A stretch of DNA of 64,000 nt from Lentimicrobium sp. (GCA_019429275.1 JAHYJC010000012.1:1-64000), one strand, 5' to 3'; shown: positions 1 through 9,074, counted from the first letter of the stretch. A program made the numbers and translations. Notes: a model not told the origin generated them from the sequence alone.

Positions 1-303
1 CCGCAATACGCAATCCACAATCCGCAATTCCCAATCCGCAATTCCCAATCCGCAATCCGCAATCCACAATCCGCAATCCGCAATCCGCAATTCCCAATCC
101 GCAATCCGCAATCCGCAATCCGCAATCCGCAATCCGCAATTCCCAATCCACAATCCGCAATCCGCAATCCGCAATCCGCAATCCGCAATTCCCAATCCGC
201 AATCCGAAATTCCCAATCCGCAATCCGCAATCCACAATCCGCAATACGCAATCCGCAATTCCCAATCCACAATCCGCAATCCGCAATCCGCAATCCGAAA
301 TTC
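1..303. repeat. 7-bp tandem repeat array (about 43 units)
   Basis: The stretch can be read as back-to-back heptamers with no loss of phase: CCGCAAT is the commonest unit, with variants TCCCAAT, CCACAAT, ACGCAAT and CCGAAAT. Every unit ends in AAT. The array runs from the window edge, so its true left end is not visible. It stops about 65 bases before uspA, just left of that gene's likely promoter. Seven is not a multiple of three and no reading frame of interest crosses it, so it is a non-coding minisatellite. There is no longer repeat/spacer structure, which excludes CRISPR. Confidence 0.95.
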
Positions 304-315
304 TCTGCCTTCCTC

Positions 316-346
316 TTGATTTCAGCCCCTCACCATCGTATCTTTG
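316..346 (+). promoter_or_regulatory. probable Bacteroidota sigma-A promoter of uspA
   Basis: TATCTTTG at 339-346 matches the Bacteroidota -7 consensus TAnnTTTG, and a CTTG (last three bases TTG, 316-318) lies 20 bases upstream, matching the -33 TTTG at normal spacing with one mismatch. The uspA start codon lies 22 bases downstream. Confidence 0.6.
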
Positions 347-368
347 TATTGAAGACATACTATTCAAT

Positions 369-803
369 ATGAAAAAGATACTGGTTCCGGTTGATTTTTC
401 AGATTTATCGACCGAGGTGATTGAAAAAGCCGGAGAAATTGCCAAAGCCTTTGACAGTGAAATTTACATTTTACACATTACCCTACCCGGCCCTGTTTTT
501 CCGCAGGATCCTTCGCAGATTCCGGTGGCGACCAATCCCGGGCTCGAAGAAATGATCAGGGAAGACCACGACCTGAAAGCCATGGTTCATTACCTTCATG
601 AAAGGGGCATCAAAGCAAGGTCAGATCTTATTCATGGGCCGGTTGTAAAAACTATTCTTGATGAAGCCAGGAATTTTGAAGCCGATCTCATCGTTGTAGG
701 TTCGCAGAGTCATGGATTTCTGTATCGTACGTTTATCGGCAGCGTAAGCGACGGGGTGCTGCGCAACAGCCCCTGCCCGGTGATGATTGTGCCTCAGTCA
801 TGA
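369..803 (+). CDS. universal stress protein (UspA family)
   Basis: A 144-residue single-domain Usp protein, the usual length for the family. It opens with the typical first beta-strand MKKILVPVDFS. Near the C terminus it has the ATP-binding pattern G-x2-G-x9-G-(S/T), seen as VVGSQSHGFLYRTFIGSVSD (about residues 114-133), followed by the closing strand CPVMIVP. Such proteins are cytoplasmic nucleotide-binding stress factors whose exact role varies; none can be assigned from sequence. The gene has its own promoter-like element and ends convergently with the next gene, the two coding ends overlapping by 10 bp. Confidence 0.9.
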   Translation: MKKILVPVDFSDLSTEVIEKAGEIAKAFDSEIYILHITLPGPVFPQDPSQIPVATNPGLEEMIREDHDLKAMVHYLHERGIKARSDLIHGPVVKTILDEARNFEADLIVVGSQSHGFLYRTFIGSVSDGVLRNSPCPVMIVPQS

Positions 804-2644
804 GGCCGTTTACTGAACTTTGCCAGCAGGTCCGTACGGCCTGTTTTTCTTAATGTTTCAGCCATCCATCGCCTGTTCTCTGGTTTGTACCAGAAAAAGA
901 ACCGTTGTTGATTGACTTTTTCCAGTTTATCTTTGGCCACATAAACCGGTTTGAGCGTGTAGGGATCAAAGCCGGTGTAATAAATGGCTGTTGCCAGGGT
1001 CATGGGGGTGGGAGTGAAATCCTGAACCTGTTCCAGCCTGAAACCCTGCTGCATGGTTTCACAGGCCAATTCAGCCATGTCTTCAGGGCGGCTTCCCGGA
1101 TGGCTTGATATAAAATAAGGAATGAGTTGCTGCCTCAGTCCGTTTCTGCGGTTAATTTCATTAAATTTTTGCTGAAACTGCACAAAGGTGCGGTAATGCG
1201 GTTTACGCATGATCTGCAATACATGGGCCGAGCTGTGTTCGGGTGCCACCTTCAGGCGACCCGAAACATGGCGGGTAACCAGTTGTTCGAGGTATTCGTT
1301 CAGCCCGTTGGCTTTTGATTCGGCTTCGCTGCGGCCGATAAGCATATCGTAACGGATGCCACTACCGATGGTGATGCGTTTTACATGGGGTATGCGCAAA
1401 GCCTTGTTGTACAGGGAAGTCATTGGACGGTGGTCGGTATTCAGGTTGCGGCAGATGGTAGGGAAAATGCATGAGGCGCGTTTGCATTTTTTGCATTTAT
1501 CCGTGTCAATGCCTTTCATCAGGTACATATTGGCCGAAGGCCCGCCCATATCGGTAATGTGGCCTTTGAAGTCAGTAGCCGAAGCCACCTGTTCCACCTC
1601 TTTCAGGATTGATTTTTCCGACCGGCTCACCACAAACTTACCCTGATGCGCCGAAATGGCACAAAAGGCACATCCGCCAAAGCAGCCCCGGTGCATATTG
1701 ACCGAGTTGCGGATCATTTCATAGGCCGGAACCGCTCCGCGTTTCAGGTAGCGGGGATGTGGCATCCGGGTATAGGGCAGGTCAAAGGCGATGTCAATTT
1801 CACCATCCTGCATGGGCGCATTTGGAGGATTTACTACGGTCAGGGTTTCACTTTCAGGTTCCACCAGTCGGGCACCCTGCCAGCGATTCGATTCCTCTTC
1901 AAAAATCCTGAAATGCTTTGCAAACGCTTTTTTATCCGACAGGCATTCGGTATGCGTAGGAAGCTGAAGGGTTTGGATGCCGGGGAGTTCCGGCAGAGGT
2001 TCGGAAGCCGCAGCCAGAAAAACCGTTTGCTCAACATCCCTGATCTGGTGGATGGGTTCTCCGTCAGCCAGGCGGCGGAGCAGGGTTTGGATTGCCTTTT
2101 CACCCATACCGTAAACCAGCATATCGGCACCGCTCAGGGTCAAAATGCCGGGTTTAAGGCTGTCGCTCCAGTAGTCGTAGTGGGTAAGACGGCGCATTGA
2201 AGCTTCAATTCCGCCAAGGATTACAGGCACATCGGGGTAGAGCTTTTTCAGGATTTGCGAATAAACCACCGAAGCATAATCGGGCCGGAAGCCTGCAACT
2301 CCTCCGGCGGTATAAGCATCGTCGCTTCGCAGGCGTTTGTTGGCTGTGTAATGGTTCACCATGCTGTCCATATTGCCTGCCGTTACTCCGAAAAAAAGCC
2401 GGGGTTTGCCCAGTTTTTTGAAGTCGCGCAAATCGTCTCGCCAATTGGGCTGAGGCAGAATGGCCACCCTGAAACCTGCATGTTCGATCAGCCGCGCTAT
2501 CACTGCCGAACCAAACGATGGGTGGTCAACGTAAGCGTCGCCCGAAACAATGATCACGTCCACTTCATCCCAGCCGCGGCGTTCAAGTTCTTCGCGCGAT
2601 ACGGGCAACCAGTCGGTAATGGAGCGTCTTTGAGTGGTTTGCAT
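794..2644 (-). CDS. YgiQ-family radical SAM protein
   Basis: About 616 residues from the chosen ATG at 2644; an ATG ten codons upstream is possible, but the family normally begins close to the conserved ...ITDWLP motif. The N-terminal half is the UPF0313/YgiQ domain, with GGIEASMRR at about residues 144-152. The radical SAM cluster CxxxCxxC is complete: Cys321, Cys325 and Cys328 in RGCFGGCAFC, followed by the C-terminal YgiQ region. These are widespread conserved iron-sulfur enzymes with no established substrate. The gene converges on uspA with a 10 bp overlap and stands alone. Confidence 0.9.
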   Translation of the reverse strand: MQTTQRRSITDWLPVSREELERRGWDEVDVIIVSGDAYVDHPSFGSAVIARLIEHAGFRVAILPQPNWRDDLRDFKKLGKPRLFFGVTAGNMDSMVNHYTANKRLRSDDAYTAGGVAGFRPDYASVVYSQILKKLYPDVPVILGGIEASMRRLTHYDYWSDSLKPGILTLSGADMLVYGMGEKAIQTLLRRLADGEPIHQIRDVEQTVFLAAASEPLPELPGIQTLQLPTHTECLSDKKAFAKHFRIFEEESNRWQGARLVEPESETLTVVNPPNAPMQDGEIDIAFDLPYTRMPHPRYLKRGAVPAYEMIRNSVNMHRGCFGGCAFCAISAHQGKFVVSRSEKSILKEVEQVASATDFKGHITDMGGPSANMYLMKGIDTDKCKKCKRASCIFPTICRNLNTDHRPMTSLYNKALRIPHVKRITIGSGIRYDMLIGRSEAESKANGLNEYLEQLVTRHVSGRLKVAPEHSSAHVLQIMRKPHYRTFVQFQQKFNEINRRNGLRQQLIPYFISSHPGSRPEDMAELACETMQQGFRLEQVQDFTPTPMTLATAIYYTGFDPYTLKPVYVAKDKLEKVNQQRFFFWYKPENRRWMAETLRKTGRTDLLAKFSKRPHD

Positions 2645-2739
2645 GAAGCAAAGGTAGGTGATAAAATGGCTCAACGGTCATGGCCTGATGAGTAGAGATG
2701 AATTTCGAATTTCTCTTATATAACTCAGGTTGGGGTTGA

Positions 2740-2860
2740 CCCTTCGACTGGTCTCGACTCCGCTCGACCGCCGCCGCTCAGGGTGACAGGTTGGGGTTGA
2801 GGTTAACCCTTCGACTGGTCTCGACTCCGCTCGACCGCCGCCGCTCAGGGTGACAGGTTG
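2740..2860. repeat. two copies of a dispersed CTTCGACTCCGCTCAGG-type repeat
   Basis: A unit of about 54 bases beginning CCCTTCGACTGGTCTCGACT and ending CTCAGGGTGACAGGTTG occurs at about 2740-2793 and again at 2807-2860. Each unit has complementary ends (CCCT...AGGG) and can fold. A shorter family member, without the internal CGACT/CGACC expansion, lies at 32134-32160 in the opposite orientation. This looks like a multi-copy intergenic element of the genome rather than a local feature. Confidence 0.8.
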
Positions 2861-3083
2861 AGGTTGGGCCTTTGTCCCGAATTCGTCCCTTGCCCAAAAA
2901 TCGTCCCTTGCCCAAAAATCATCCCTTGCCCTCTTATTTTGTCGCTCCATTCTAAATTTTACGATTGAATTAATATATACAAACACAGAGGAGATGATAT
3001 GGTCGTCAAAATCAAAAATGTGTCATAAAATATTGAAAAACAAGAATATAAAATCATTATTAATAAAAACAAATATCATTTTT

Positions 3084-3091
3084 TACTTTTG
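3084..3091 (+). promoter_or_regulatory. possible -7 element for the glucan locus
   Basis: TACTTTTG fits the Bacteroidota -7 consensus TAnnTTTG, about 100 bases before the first gene of the locus. No good -33 TTTG is seen at 19-21 bases upstream, so the call is tentative. An activator-dependent promoter could lack that element. Confidence 0.4.
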
Positions 3092-3193
3092 TATATATAA
3101 TTAATAGGCTAAATTTGATAAAAATTATTATAGGTTTAGAAAAATTTTAGGAAATCAAACCACCCATTCCGAAACTTTATAACACAATAGAAG

Positions 3194-6100
3194 ATGAAAC
3201 AAAAATTTCTTGCTCTGATTTTATTAAGTTTCTCTATTTCTCTGTTTGCTCAACCCCAGAAGGTTGCAATAGAAAATAATGAAAAAGGAATGAAACTTAT
3301 GGTGAATGACCAGAGTTTCATGATCAACGGTATAAACTGGGATTATTTCCCCGTTGGTACCAATTACTCCTACAGCTTATGGACTCAATCTGACGACTTT
3401 ATTAAAAAGGCGCTCGATGATGAAATGTCAATGCTGAGAAACATGAATGTGAATACCATTCGTGTTTACACCGGTATCCAGCCTAAATGGATAAAATACA
3501 TTTACGAAACGTATGGTATTTATACTATGCTCAACCATTCTTTCGGAAGGTATGGGCTTACGCTCGACGGGGCATGGGTTGCTAACACAGATTATTCGGA
3601 TTCCCGGGTAAAGGAGCTTCTGTTAAAGGAAGTTACAGAGCTTGTAGCAGAATATAAGGACACACCAGGACTTTTGTTATACCTCCTGGGCAACGAAAAC
3701 AACTACGGATTGTTCTGGCGCGGAGCCGAAACCGAAGATATTCCGATGGAAGACAGAGAATCGACACAAATGGCCCGTTACCTCTATAAATTGTTCAACG
3801 AAGCCTCTTTGGCCATGAAAGCCATTGATCCCCATCACCCTGTATCATTTTGTAACGGCGATTTGCTGTTCCTTAATATTATCGCCGAAGAGTGTAAGGA
3901 TGTGGATATTTTTGGTATTAACGTTTACCGTGGCATTTCATTTACCGATCTGTTCGACAGGGTTAAGAAAGAGTATGGGAAACCCGTTTTATTGTCAGAA
4001 TTTGGTTCTGATGCCTTTAATGCCATCACCATGGAAGAGGCCCAGCAGGAACAGGCAATCTATAACCTTGCCAACTGGAAAGAAATATATGAGAATTCTG
4101 CAGGAATGGGAAAAGCAGGCAATTCCTTAGGTGGTTTTACCTTTCAGTTTAGTGATGGCTGGTGGAAATATGGCCAGACCGATTACCTTGATGTGCACGA
4201 CTCCCATGCTTCGTGGGCAAACGGCGGATATTTATTTGATTATCAGCCAGGCGAAAACAACATGAACGAAGAGTGGTTTGGAATTTGCGCCAAAGGCCCA
4301 ACCAATGCCAAAGGGTTTTATCAGTTGTACCCAAGAGCATCTTATTATGCACTCAAAGAAGCCCACCAACTGAACCCCTACGCCGAAGGTACCACTTATC
4401 AAACTTTGCAGCAGCACTTTGGTAACATTCAGGTGGTGGAATCGCTATTGAAAGCCAGGGGCGACAAGGCTGCACTGGAAGGCGAAAAGCTGAAAAAAAT
4501 CAGTATGAGCCGCTTAAGTGCTGAATACACAACATTTAACACCGGTGGCGCTTTAATCTCAACACCTAAAACAGCTGTCCCGGGCAGTAACACTTATCCT
4601 AACCAACTGGGTTTTGATCAGATGCAGTCTTTTTACTTTGGCGTTGAGGCCAATCCTGCGCCCAATTTCAGAGCCAATGTTGAGGTAAATGTTCTGGGAA
4701 ATGTGGCTCAAAATCCCATAGATCAGATCTTTTATGAAAACAGGGGCCGGCCTGTTGAAGTTGCCGGAGATGATGGTAACCTGAATATTGAATCAATCAA
4801 CAGGGTTCAGATATACAAGGCAAGCTATGAATGGGATCATAAATTATTTAAGATCAATGGTTTTTATCGCACCGGTCATTATCATTGGGGCTATGAAGGC
4901 GATTTCTTCGGACTTTACCCCGAAGCCAACTACGGTCCCAATATTGATATCTACAATGGAATTGCTCCCTTTGGATTTGAAATGGAAGGCAAGAAGAAAT
5001 TCAGTGATTTCAAACTGGCTTTTGGTCCGCAGCTCTGGTGGGGCGCTAACCCGGCTGTATTGCTGAAATACAGTAAAAAAGTAGCAAAAATCAACTTCAC
5101 CGGAATTTTTCATGAAGACCTTGCACAGCTTGGCCTTACTGAAAGTTCCTTTGCCATTCCGCAACCTAAAACCAGGCGACTGACCTTACATTTGAACAGG
5201 GAGTTTGGTAAGTTTGGTATTGATGCTGGCGGAATCTGGGCAGGGCAGCCTTTACAGGGAAGAGAGTTTCAGGTAGTAAGAGGTGAACCAGGAAATTACA
5301 TGGTTTATAAGGATGAAATAAAGTCTCAGGATAATTTCGGAGGAAAACTTAAATTTACATATACCGGCGGAAGGTTCAACTGGTATGCACAATCAGCAGC
5401 CATGGGCCTGGTAGCTCAGGGCGGCGCCGACCAGACACTGACTTTTACCGGTTGGAGGCTAAAAGACAGTGGCAGTGGAAACCAATATAATTTCCTGTCA
5501 GGATTTAGCTATTTGATTGGTGATTTGCAAATAGCTCCTAACTTTCTGTGGCAAAAACCCATTGAAGGGCCTATCCCTGCTGACGTTCCAGCTCCCGGAA
5601 GACCAAGAAATATACTCGACGATCCATTTGTAGTAAGGGTTAACAGGGAACAGGTGGCAGGTGAGATACTATTTACCTACGACCCTACACCCGGCACCTG
5701 GATGTATAACTGGGACAGTGACCGTTCGGAAGATGCGGGCCTTGCCGTTAGTTTAGGTTTTGTTTACAGGCATTTGCCAACCACACAGGATGCTGCCATA
5801 GGAATTTTACCCGATGGCCGTACAACGTTCGCCTTTCCCGGCGCAACTCCTGCCCAGGATCTATGGGAAATCCACTCAAGGCTGGTTTCGAAAGTCAGTG
5901 GCGATTTTGGTTTTATAGCCAATGTTTATGCCGGTGATGCTCAGGCCAATGGAAGTGATGAAAGGCTTATCAGGCGCTATGGCATTGATTTGCGAATGAT
6001 TTATAAAGAGCTGAAACTTACTTCTTTCGCCAGGATCAACGACTGGGGTCCTTACGACTATCACCGCGATTACAACCTTACATTCCCGCTTCAGCTAATG

Positions 6101-6328
6101 GCTGACATATCTACCTCTCTCCGAAAGCCCGATTGGTTTGACCTTCCTAATACCAACATTGGGTTGCGGGCAACATACCGTACGCTCGACAGGTATTCTC
6201 CCCGCTATTCACCAACCCAGAAGCCTGATCCAAGCGGAGCAATGGTTCCCGATCCTGAAGCAATTGGATTTGACAACGGTAATGAATGGGAAATCAGAAC
6301 TTATGTGCGCATAAATATTGGTAAATAA
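3194..6328 (+). CDS. exported clan GH-A glycoside hydrolase fused to an outer-membrane beta-barrel
   Basis: 1044 residues. Residues 1-19 are a signal peptide ending LFAQ. Residues about 35-400 look like a (beta/alpha)8 glycosidase of clan GH-A (GH2/GH5-like): GINWDYFPVG opens the barrel, the acid/base candidate is Glu168 in LLGNENNYG, and the nucleophile candidate is Glu269 in LLSEFGSDAF. After a linker (about 400-470), residues 475-1044 are a run of alternating, aromatic-rich strands joined by short turns and long loops, ending EIRTYVRINIGK as outer-membrane barrels do. I read this as a catalytic domain joined to a porin-like barrel. It is the first gene of the glucan run, 14 bp before the next gene. 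The exact CAZy family and substrate are not known; beta-1,3- or beta-1,6-glucan is inferred from the neighbours. There is no T9SS tail and no lipobox. Confidence 0.75.
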   Translation: MKQKFLALILLSFSISLFAQPQKVAIENNEKGMKLMVNDQSFMINGINWDYFPVGTNYSYSLWTQSDDFIKKALDDEMSMLRNMNVNTIRVYTGIQPKWIKYIYETYGIYTMLNHSFGRYGLTLDGAWVANTDYSDSRVKELLLKEVTELVAEYKDTPGLLLYLLGNENNYGLFWRGAETEDIPMEDRESTQMARYLYKLFNEASLAMKAIDPHHPVSFCNGDLLFLNIIAEECKDVDIFGINVYRGISFTDLFDRVKKEYGKPVLLSEFGSDAFNAITMEEAQQEQAIYNLANWKEIYENSAGMGKAGNSLGGFTFQFSDGWWKYGQTDYLDVHDSHASWANGGYLFDYQPGENNMNEEWFGICAKGPTNAKGFYQLYPRASYYALKEAHQLNPYAEGTTYQTLQQHFGNIQVVESLLKARGDKAALEGEKLKKISMSRLSAEYTTFNTGGALISTPKTAVPGSNTYPNQLGFDQMQSFYFGVEANPAPNFRANVEVNVLGNVAQNPIDQIFYENRGRPVEVAGDDGNLNIESINRVQIYKASYEWDHKLFKINGFYRTGHYHWGYEGDFFGLYPEANYGPNIDIYNGIAPFGFEMEGKKKFSDFKLAFGPQLWWGANPAVLLKYSKKVAKINFTGIFHEDLAQLGLTESSFAIPQPKTRRLTLHLNREFGKFGIDAGGIWAGQPLQGREFQVVRGEPGNYMVYKDEIKSQDNFGGKLKFTYTGGRFNWYAQSAAMGLVAQGGADQTLTFTGWRLKDSGSGNQYNFLSGFSYLIGDLQIAPNFLWQKPIEGPIPADVPAPGRPRNILDDPFVVRVNREQVAGEILFTYDPTPGTWMYNWDSDRSEDAGLAVSLGFVYRHLPTTQDAAIGILPDGRTTFAFPGATPAQDLWEIHSRLVSKVSGDFGFIANVYAGDAQANGSDERLIRRYGIDLRMIYKELKLTSFARINDWGPYDYHRDYNLTFPLQLMADISTSLRKPDWFDLPNTNIGLRATYRTLDRYSPRYSPTQKPDPSGAMVPDPEAIGFDNGNEWEIRTYVRINIGK

Positions 6329-6342
6329 TAAAACTCAAAAAG

Positions 6343-8208
6343 ATGAAAGCAAACATTCTCATCATTTTAAAAAAATATATCCCCATAGGTATTCTCGTTT
6401 TACTTTTCATGGGGTGCGAACGCGAGTTAAGCGATCTTAAACCTGTTACGTTTCCCGACAATCCTGAAGTATTTATTGACGGATTCAGCGCCGGATTGAA
6501 CTATGCAGCTTTTGGAGGCTCAGTGCCAACCGCTTTCGATGTGGATAATAAAGAAACCTGGAACAATTCCAAAGCATCTATGCGATTTGATGTTCCAAAC
6601 GTAGGTGATCCTCAGGGTGCCTATGCCGGAGGAGTTTTCTTTACCGAAACCGGCCGAAACTTAACGGGCTACAATGCTTTGACATTCTGGGCAAAAGCTT
6701 CCGAATCGGCAGTTATTGATCTGGTAGGCCTTGGTAACGACCTTGGAGCCTCAAAATACCAGGTAACTATTTCGGGTTTACAGGTGAGTACAAGCTGGAA
6801 AAAATATATAATTCCTCTGCCTAATTCATCGGTACTTACTGCCGAACGCGGAATGTTTTTCTATTCCACGGGGCCTGTCGACGGCAAAGGTTATACTTTC
6901 TGGATTGATGAACTGAAGTTTGAAAACCTGGGTACCATAGCGCATCCGCAGTTTGCCATTTTCAATGGTGAAGAGAAAGTGGAAACTTCGTTTATCGGAG
7001 TTACACAAAATATCAGTGGACTATCGGCAACCTTTAACCTGCCTGCCGGTGTTAATCAATCGGTAAATGCAGCTGCCGCGTATTTTAATTTTTCTTCATC
7101 CAACGAGGGCATAGCTACAGTTAATGAATCTGGTGTAGTTGCAGTAGTGGGAGGCCCGGGCAGTGCCGAAATTACAGCCAGGGTTGGGAATGAAGTTGCC
7201 AAGGGTTCGCTTACCTTACAATCCATTGGTACTTTTCAGCAGGCACCCCTGCCGGTTCATCCTGCTGATGATGTAATTTCCATCTTCAGCGATGCCTACA
7301 CCAGTGTGCCTGTGAATTATTACAATGGTTACTGGGAGCCCTATCAAACTACATTATCGGCCGATTTTGAAGTAAACGGGGATCATATTCTTCAATATAT
7401 TGATTTTAATTTTGTGGGTATCGAATTCAGCACTCCAACCGTAGATGCTACTGCAATGACGCACTTGCATATGGATATCTATATACCGAATACCCTCACC
7501 GCCGATGCGCAACTGAAAATAGAACTGGTGAATGAAGGCGCTGCCAGCTCTGCAACATCTGTTGTAAATATCCCTGTTTCACAGTCAAATAAATGGATTG
7601 GTCTTGATTTGCCGTTCTCTGGATTTAACGGATTAGGCAGCACGGCTAAGCTGATGCAGATTATTTTTGTGAATGAAAACAACAAGATTTCCAGCTTCTA
7701 TGCCGATAATATTTATTTCTATTCCGATGGTACCCAGCCACCTCCTCCTGGTGAACCGGATGTTGCGGCTGCAACTCCAACCTATCCGGCGGCTAATGTG
7801 ATTTCGGTATTCAGCGATGCCTATACAGCCATTCCTGGAACTAATCTTAACCCTGACTGGGGACAGGCAACGGTTGTTACAACAATTCAAATTCAGGGAA
7901 ACAATACTTTAAAACTTGCCGGACTCAACTATCAGGGCATTGAATTTGGCAGCAGCCAGAATGTAACAGCCATGGGATTTTTGCATGTAGACTTCTGGAC
8001 TGCAAATTCAACAGCACTCAATATCTTTCTGATTAGTCCGGGGCCTGTTGAAACCGCTTATTCATTGGCGGTTCCGACTACAGGCTGGACGAGTATCGAC
8101 ATTCCATTGTCTTCATTTGCACCGGTAAATCTTGGCGATGTCATTCAAATCAAATTCGATGGTAATGGCGATATTTATCTGGACAACATTTATTTTCGTA
8201 AAAATTAA
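6343..8208 (+). CDS. surface glycan-binding lipoprotein with Ig-like and repeated beta-sandwich domains
   Basis: 621 residues with an N-terminal hydrophobic segment and lipobox Cys25 (LLFMGC), followed by ERE. Domains in order: a CBM-like beta-sandwich at about 40-200 (conserved TFWAK and FWIDEL near its end); a bacterial Ig-like Big_2-type domain at 205-296 (SSNEGIATVNESGVVAVVGG); and two copies of another beta-sandwich at about 305-462 and 476-621, each beginning with a VISVFSDAYT-type motif and ending in a D(N)IYF strand. The same repeated domain occurs in the protein at 20234-22051. There are no catalytic residues of a known hydrolase, so it is probably a SusE/F-like or surface glycan-binding protein that holds glucan for the enzymes around it. 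It sits 14 bp after the hydrolase-barrel gene and 41 bp before GH16. Confidence 0.75.
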   Translation: MKANILIILKKYIPIGILVLLFMGCERELSDLKPVTFPDNPEVFIDGFSAGLNYAAFGGSVPTAFDVDNKETWNNSKASMRFDVPNVGDPQGAYAGGVFFTETGRNLTGYNALTFWAKASESAVIDLVGLGNDLGASKYQVTISGLQVSTSWKKYIIPLPNSSVLTAERGMFFYSTGPVDGKGYTFWIDELKFENLGTIAHPQFAIFNGEEKVETSFIGVTQNISGLSATFNLPAGVNQSVNAAAAYFNFSSSNEGIATVNESGVVAVVGGPGSAEITARVGNEVAKGSLTLQSIGTFQQAPLPVHPADDVISIFSDAYTSVPVNYYNGYWEPYQTTLSADFEVNGDHILQYIDFNFVGIEFSTPTVDATAMTHLHMDIYIPNTLTADAQLKIELVNEGAASSATSVVNIPVSQSNKWIGLDLPFSGFNGLGSTAKLMQIIFVNENNKISSFYADNIYFYSDGTQPPPPGEPDVAAATPTYPAANVISVFSDAYTAIPGTNLNPDWGQATVVTTIQIQGNNTLKLAGLNYQGIEFGSSQNVTAMGFLHVDFWTANSTALNIFLISPGPVETAYSLAVPTTGWTSIDIPLSSFAPVNLGDVIQIKFDGNGDIYLDNIYFRKN

Positions 8209-8249
8209 CCCTGGTATGGTTTAATCTGGAAACTTTAAAAACTTTAAAA

Positions 8250-9074
8250 ATGAATAAAATAAATAAATTCAGGAAAATCCGCATCCAGTCATTTTTGCTG
8301 CTGATTCTGGTTATTTTTTGGGGTTGCGAACGCGACAACTTTCAGAAACTGGATGATCGCAATTGGCAATTAACCTGGAGCGATGAATTTGCCGGCACTG
8401 CCGGCCAGTTACCGGATGCATCAAAATGGGCCTTTGATTTGGGTACTGGTGACAATGGCTGGGGAAACAGCGAATTACAAAGCTATACCAACAGTCCGGC
8501 CAATGTGTCGCTCGACGGCAATGGCAACCTGGTAATAACAGCAATTAGGAGTGGCAATAGTTTTACCTCGGCCCGGATTAACACAAAGGGCCTGTTTTCT
8601 CAGAAATATGGCCGTTTTGAGGCACGATTAAAAACGCCTTATGGCCCGGGTTTGTGGCCTGCATTCTGGATGCTGGGCACAAGTATTGAGACTGTTCCCT
8701 GGCCTGGATGTGGCGAAATAGATATTATGGAACTCAGGGGGCAGGAACCTCACATTATCCACGGCACCATTCATGGACCAGGATATTCAGGAGGAAACCC
8801 GATTACTAAAAGTTATGCCCTCAATAACGACAGGTTCGATGCCGATTTTCATCTTTACGCCATTGAATGGGATAAAGATAAAATTGACTTTTTTGTGGAT
8901 GACTATCTTTATCAGCGCATTGAACGCAGTGATGTACCTGGTGAATGGGTTTACGACGAACCGTTTTTCATCCTGCTCAATGTGGCAGTGGGCGGCAATT
9001 ACGTCGGATTTCCTACTGCCCAGACCCCTTTCCCGCAAAAAATGGTCGTTGATTATGTAAGGGTTTATCAGTGA
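8250..9074 (+). CDS. GH16 beta-glucanase (laminarinase-like) lipoprotein
   Basis: 274 residues with lipobox Cys26 (VIFWGC), then one GH16 domain from about residue 38 to the C terminus. The catalytic motif is GEIDIMELRG: nucleophile Glu156, Asp158 and acid/base Glu161 in the ExDxxE form with the extra residue found in laminarinases and other beta-bulge members. Substrate-site motifs WPAFWMLG and the closing VDYVRVYQ are present. Family knowledge supports endo-cleavage of beta-1,3- or mixed beta-1,3/1,4-glucan. The protein is minimal, with no carbohydrate-binding module of its own; binding domains are supplied by separate genes (6343 and 20234). Its lipid anchor places it at the outer membrane or in the periplasm. 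Confidence 0.92.
   Translation: MNKINKFRKIRIQSFLLLILVIFWGCERDNFQKLDDRNWQLTWSDEFAGTAGQLPDASKWAFDLGTGDNGWGNSELQSYTNSPANVSLDGNGNLVITAIRSGNSFTSARINTKGLFSQKYGRFEARLKTPYGPGLWPAFWMLGTSIETVPWPGCGEIDIMELRGQEPHIIHGTIHGPGYSGGNPITKSYALNNDRFDADFHLYAIEWDKDKIDFFVDDYLYQRIERSDVPGEWVYDEPFFILLNVAVGGNYVGFPTAQTPFPQKMVVDYVRVYQ

Larger units (their letters stand above)
2675..3193. other. intergenic region with nested repeats and a promoter
   Basis: No believable gene. The left half contains two near-identical copies of a dispersed GC-rich repeat (separate entry), followed by three near-identical 15-base units of the form CGTCCCTTGCCCAAAAAT at about 2884-2930. The right half (2940-3193) is very AT-rich and is the leader of the glucan locus. 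A minus-strand open frame across 2678-2986 only translates the repeats and is not proposed as a gene. Confidence 0.8.

Noticed and set aside
1-303. Possible CRISPR array
   Set aside because: The units are only 7 bases long with no unique spacers, and there are no cas genes nearby.
905-2695. Several plus-strand open frames opposite the YgiQ gene
   Set aside because: They are shadows of the well-supported radical SAM gene on the other strand, with no recognisable domains.
2678-2986. Minus-strand open frame of about 100 codons
   Set aside because: It only translates the tandem repeats (RDDFWA-type repetition) and has no protein-like features.
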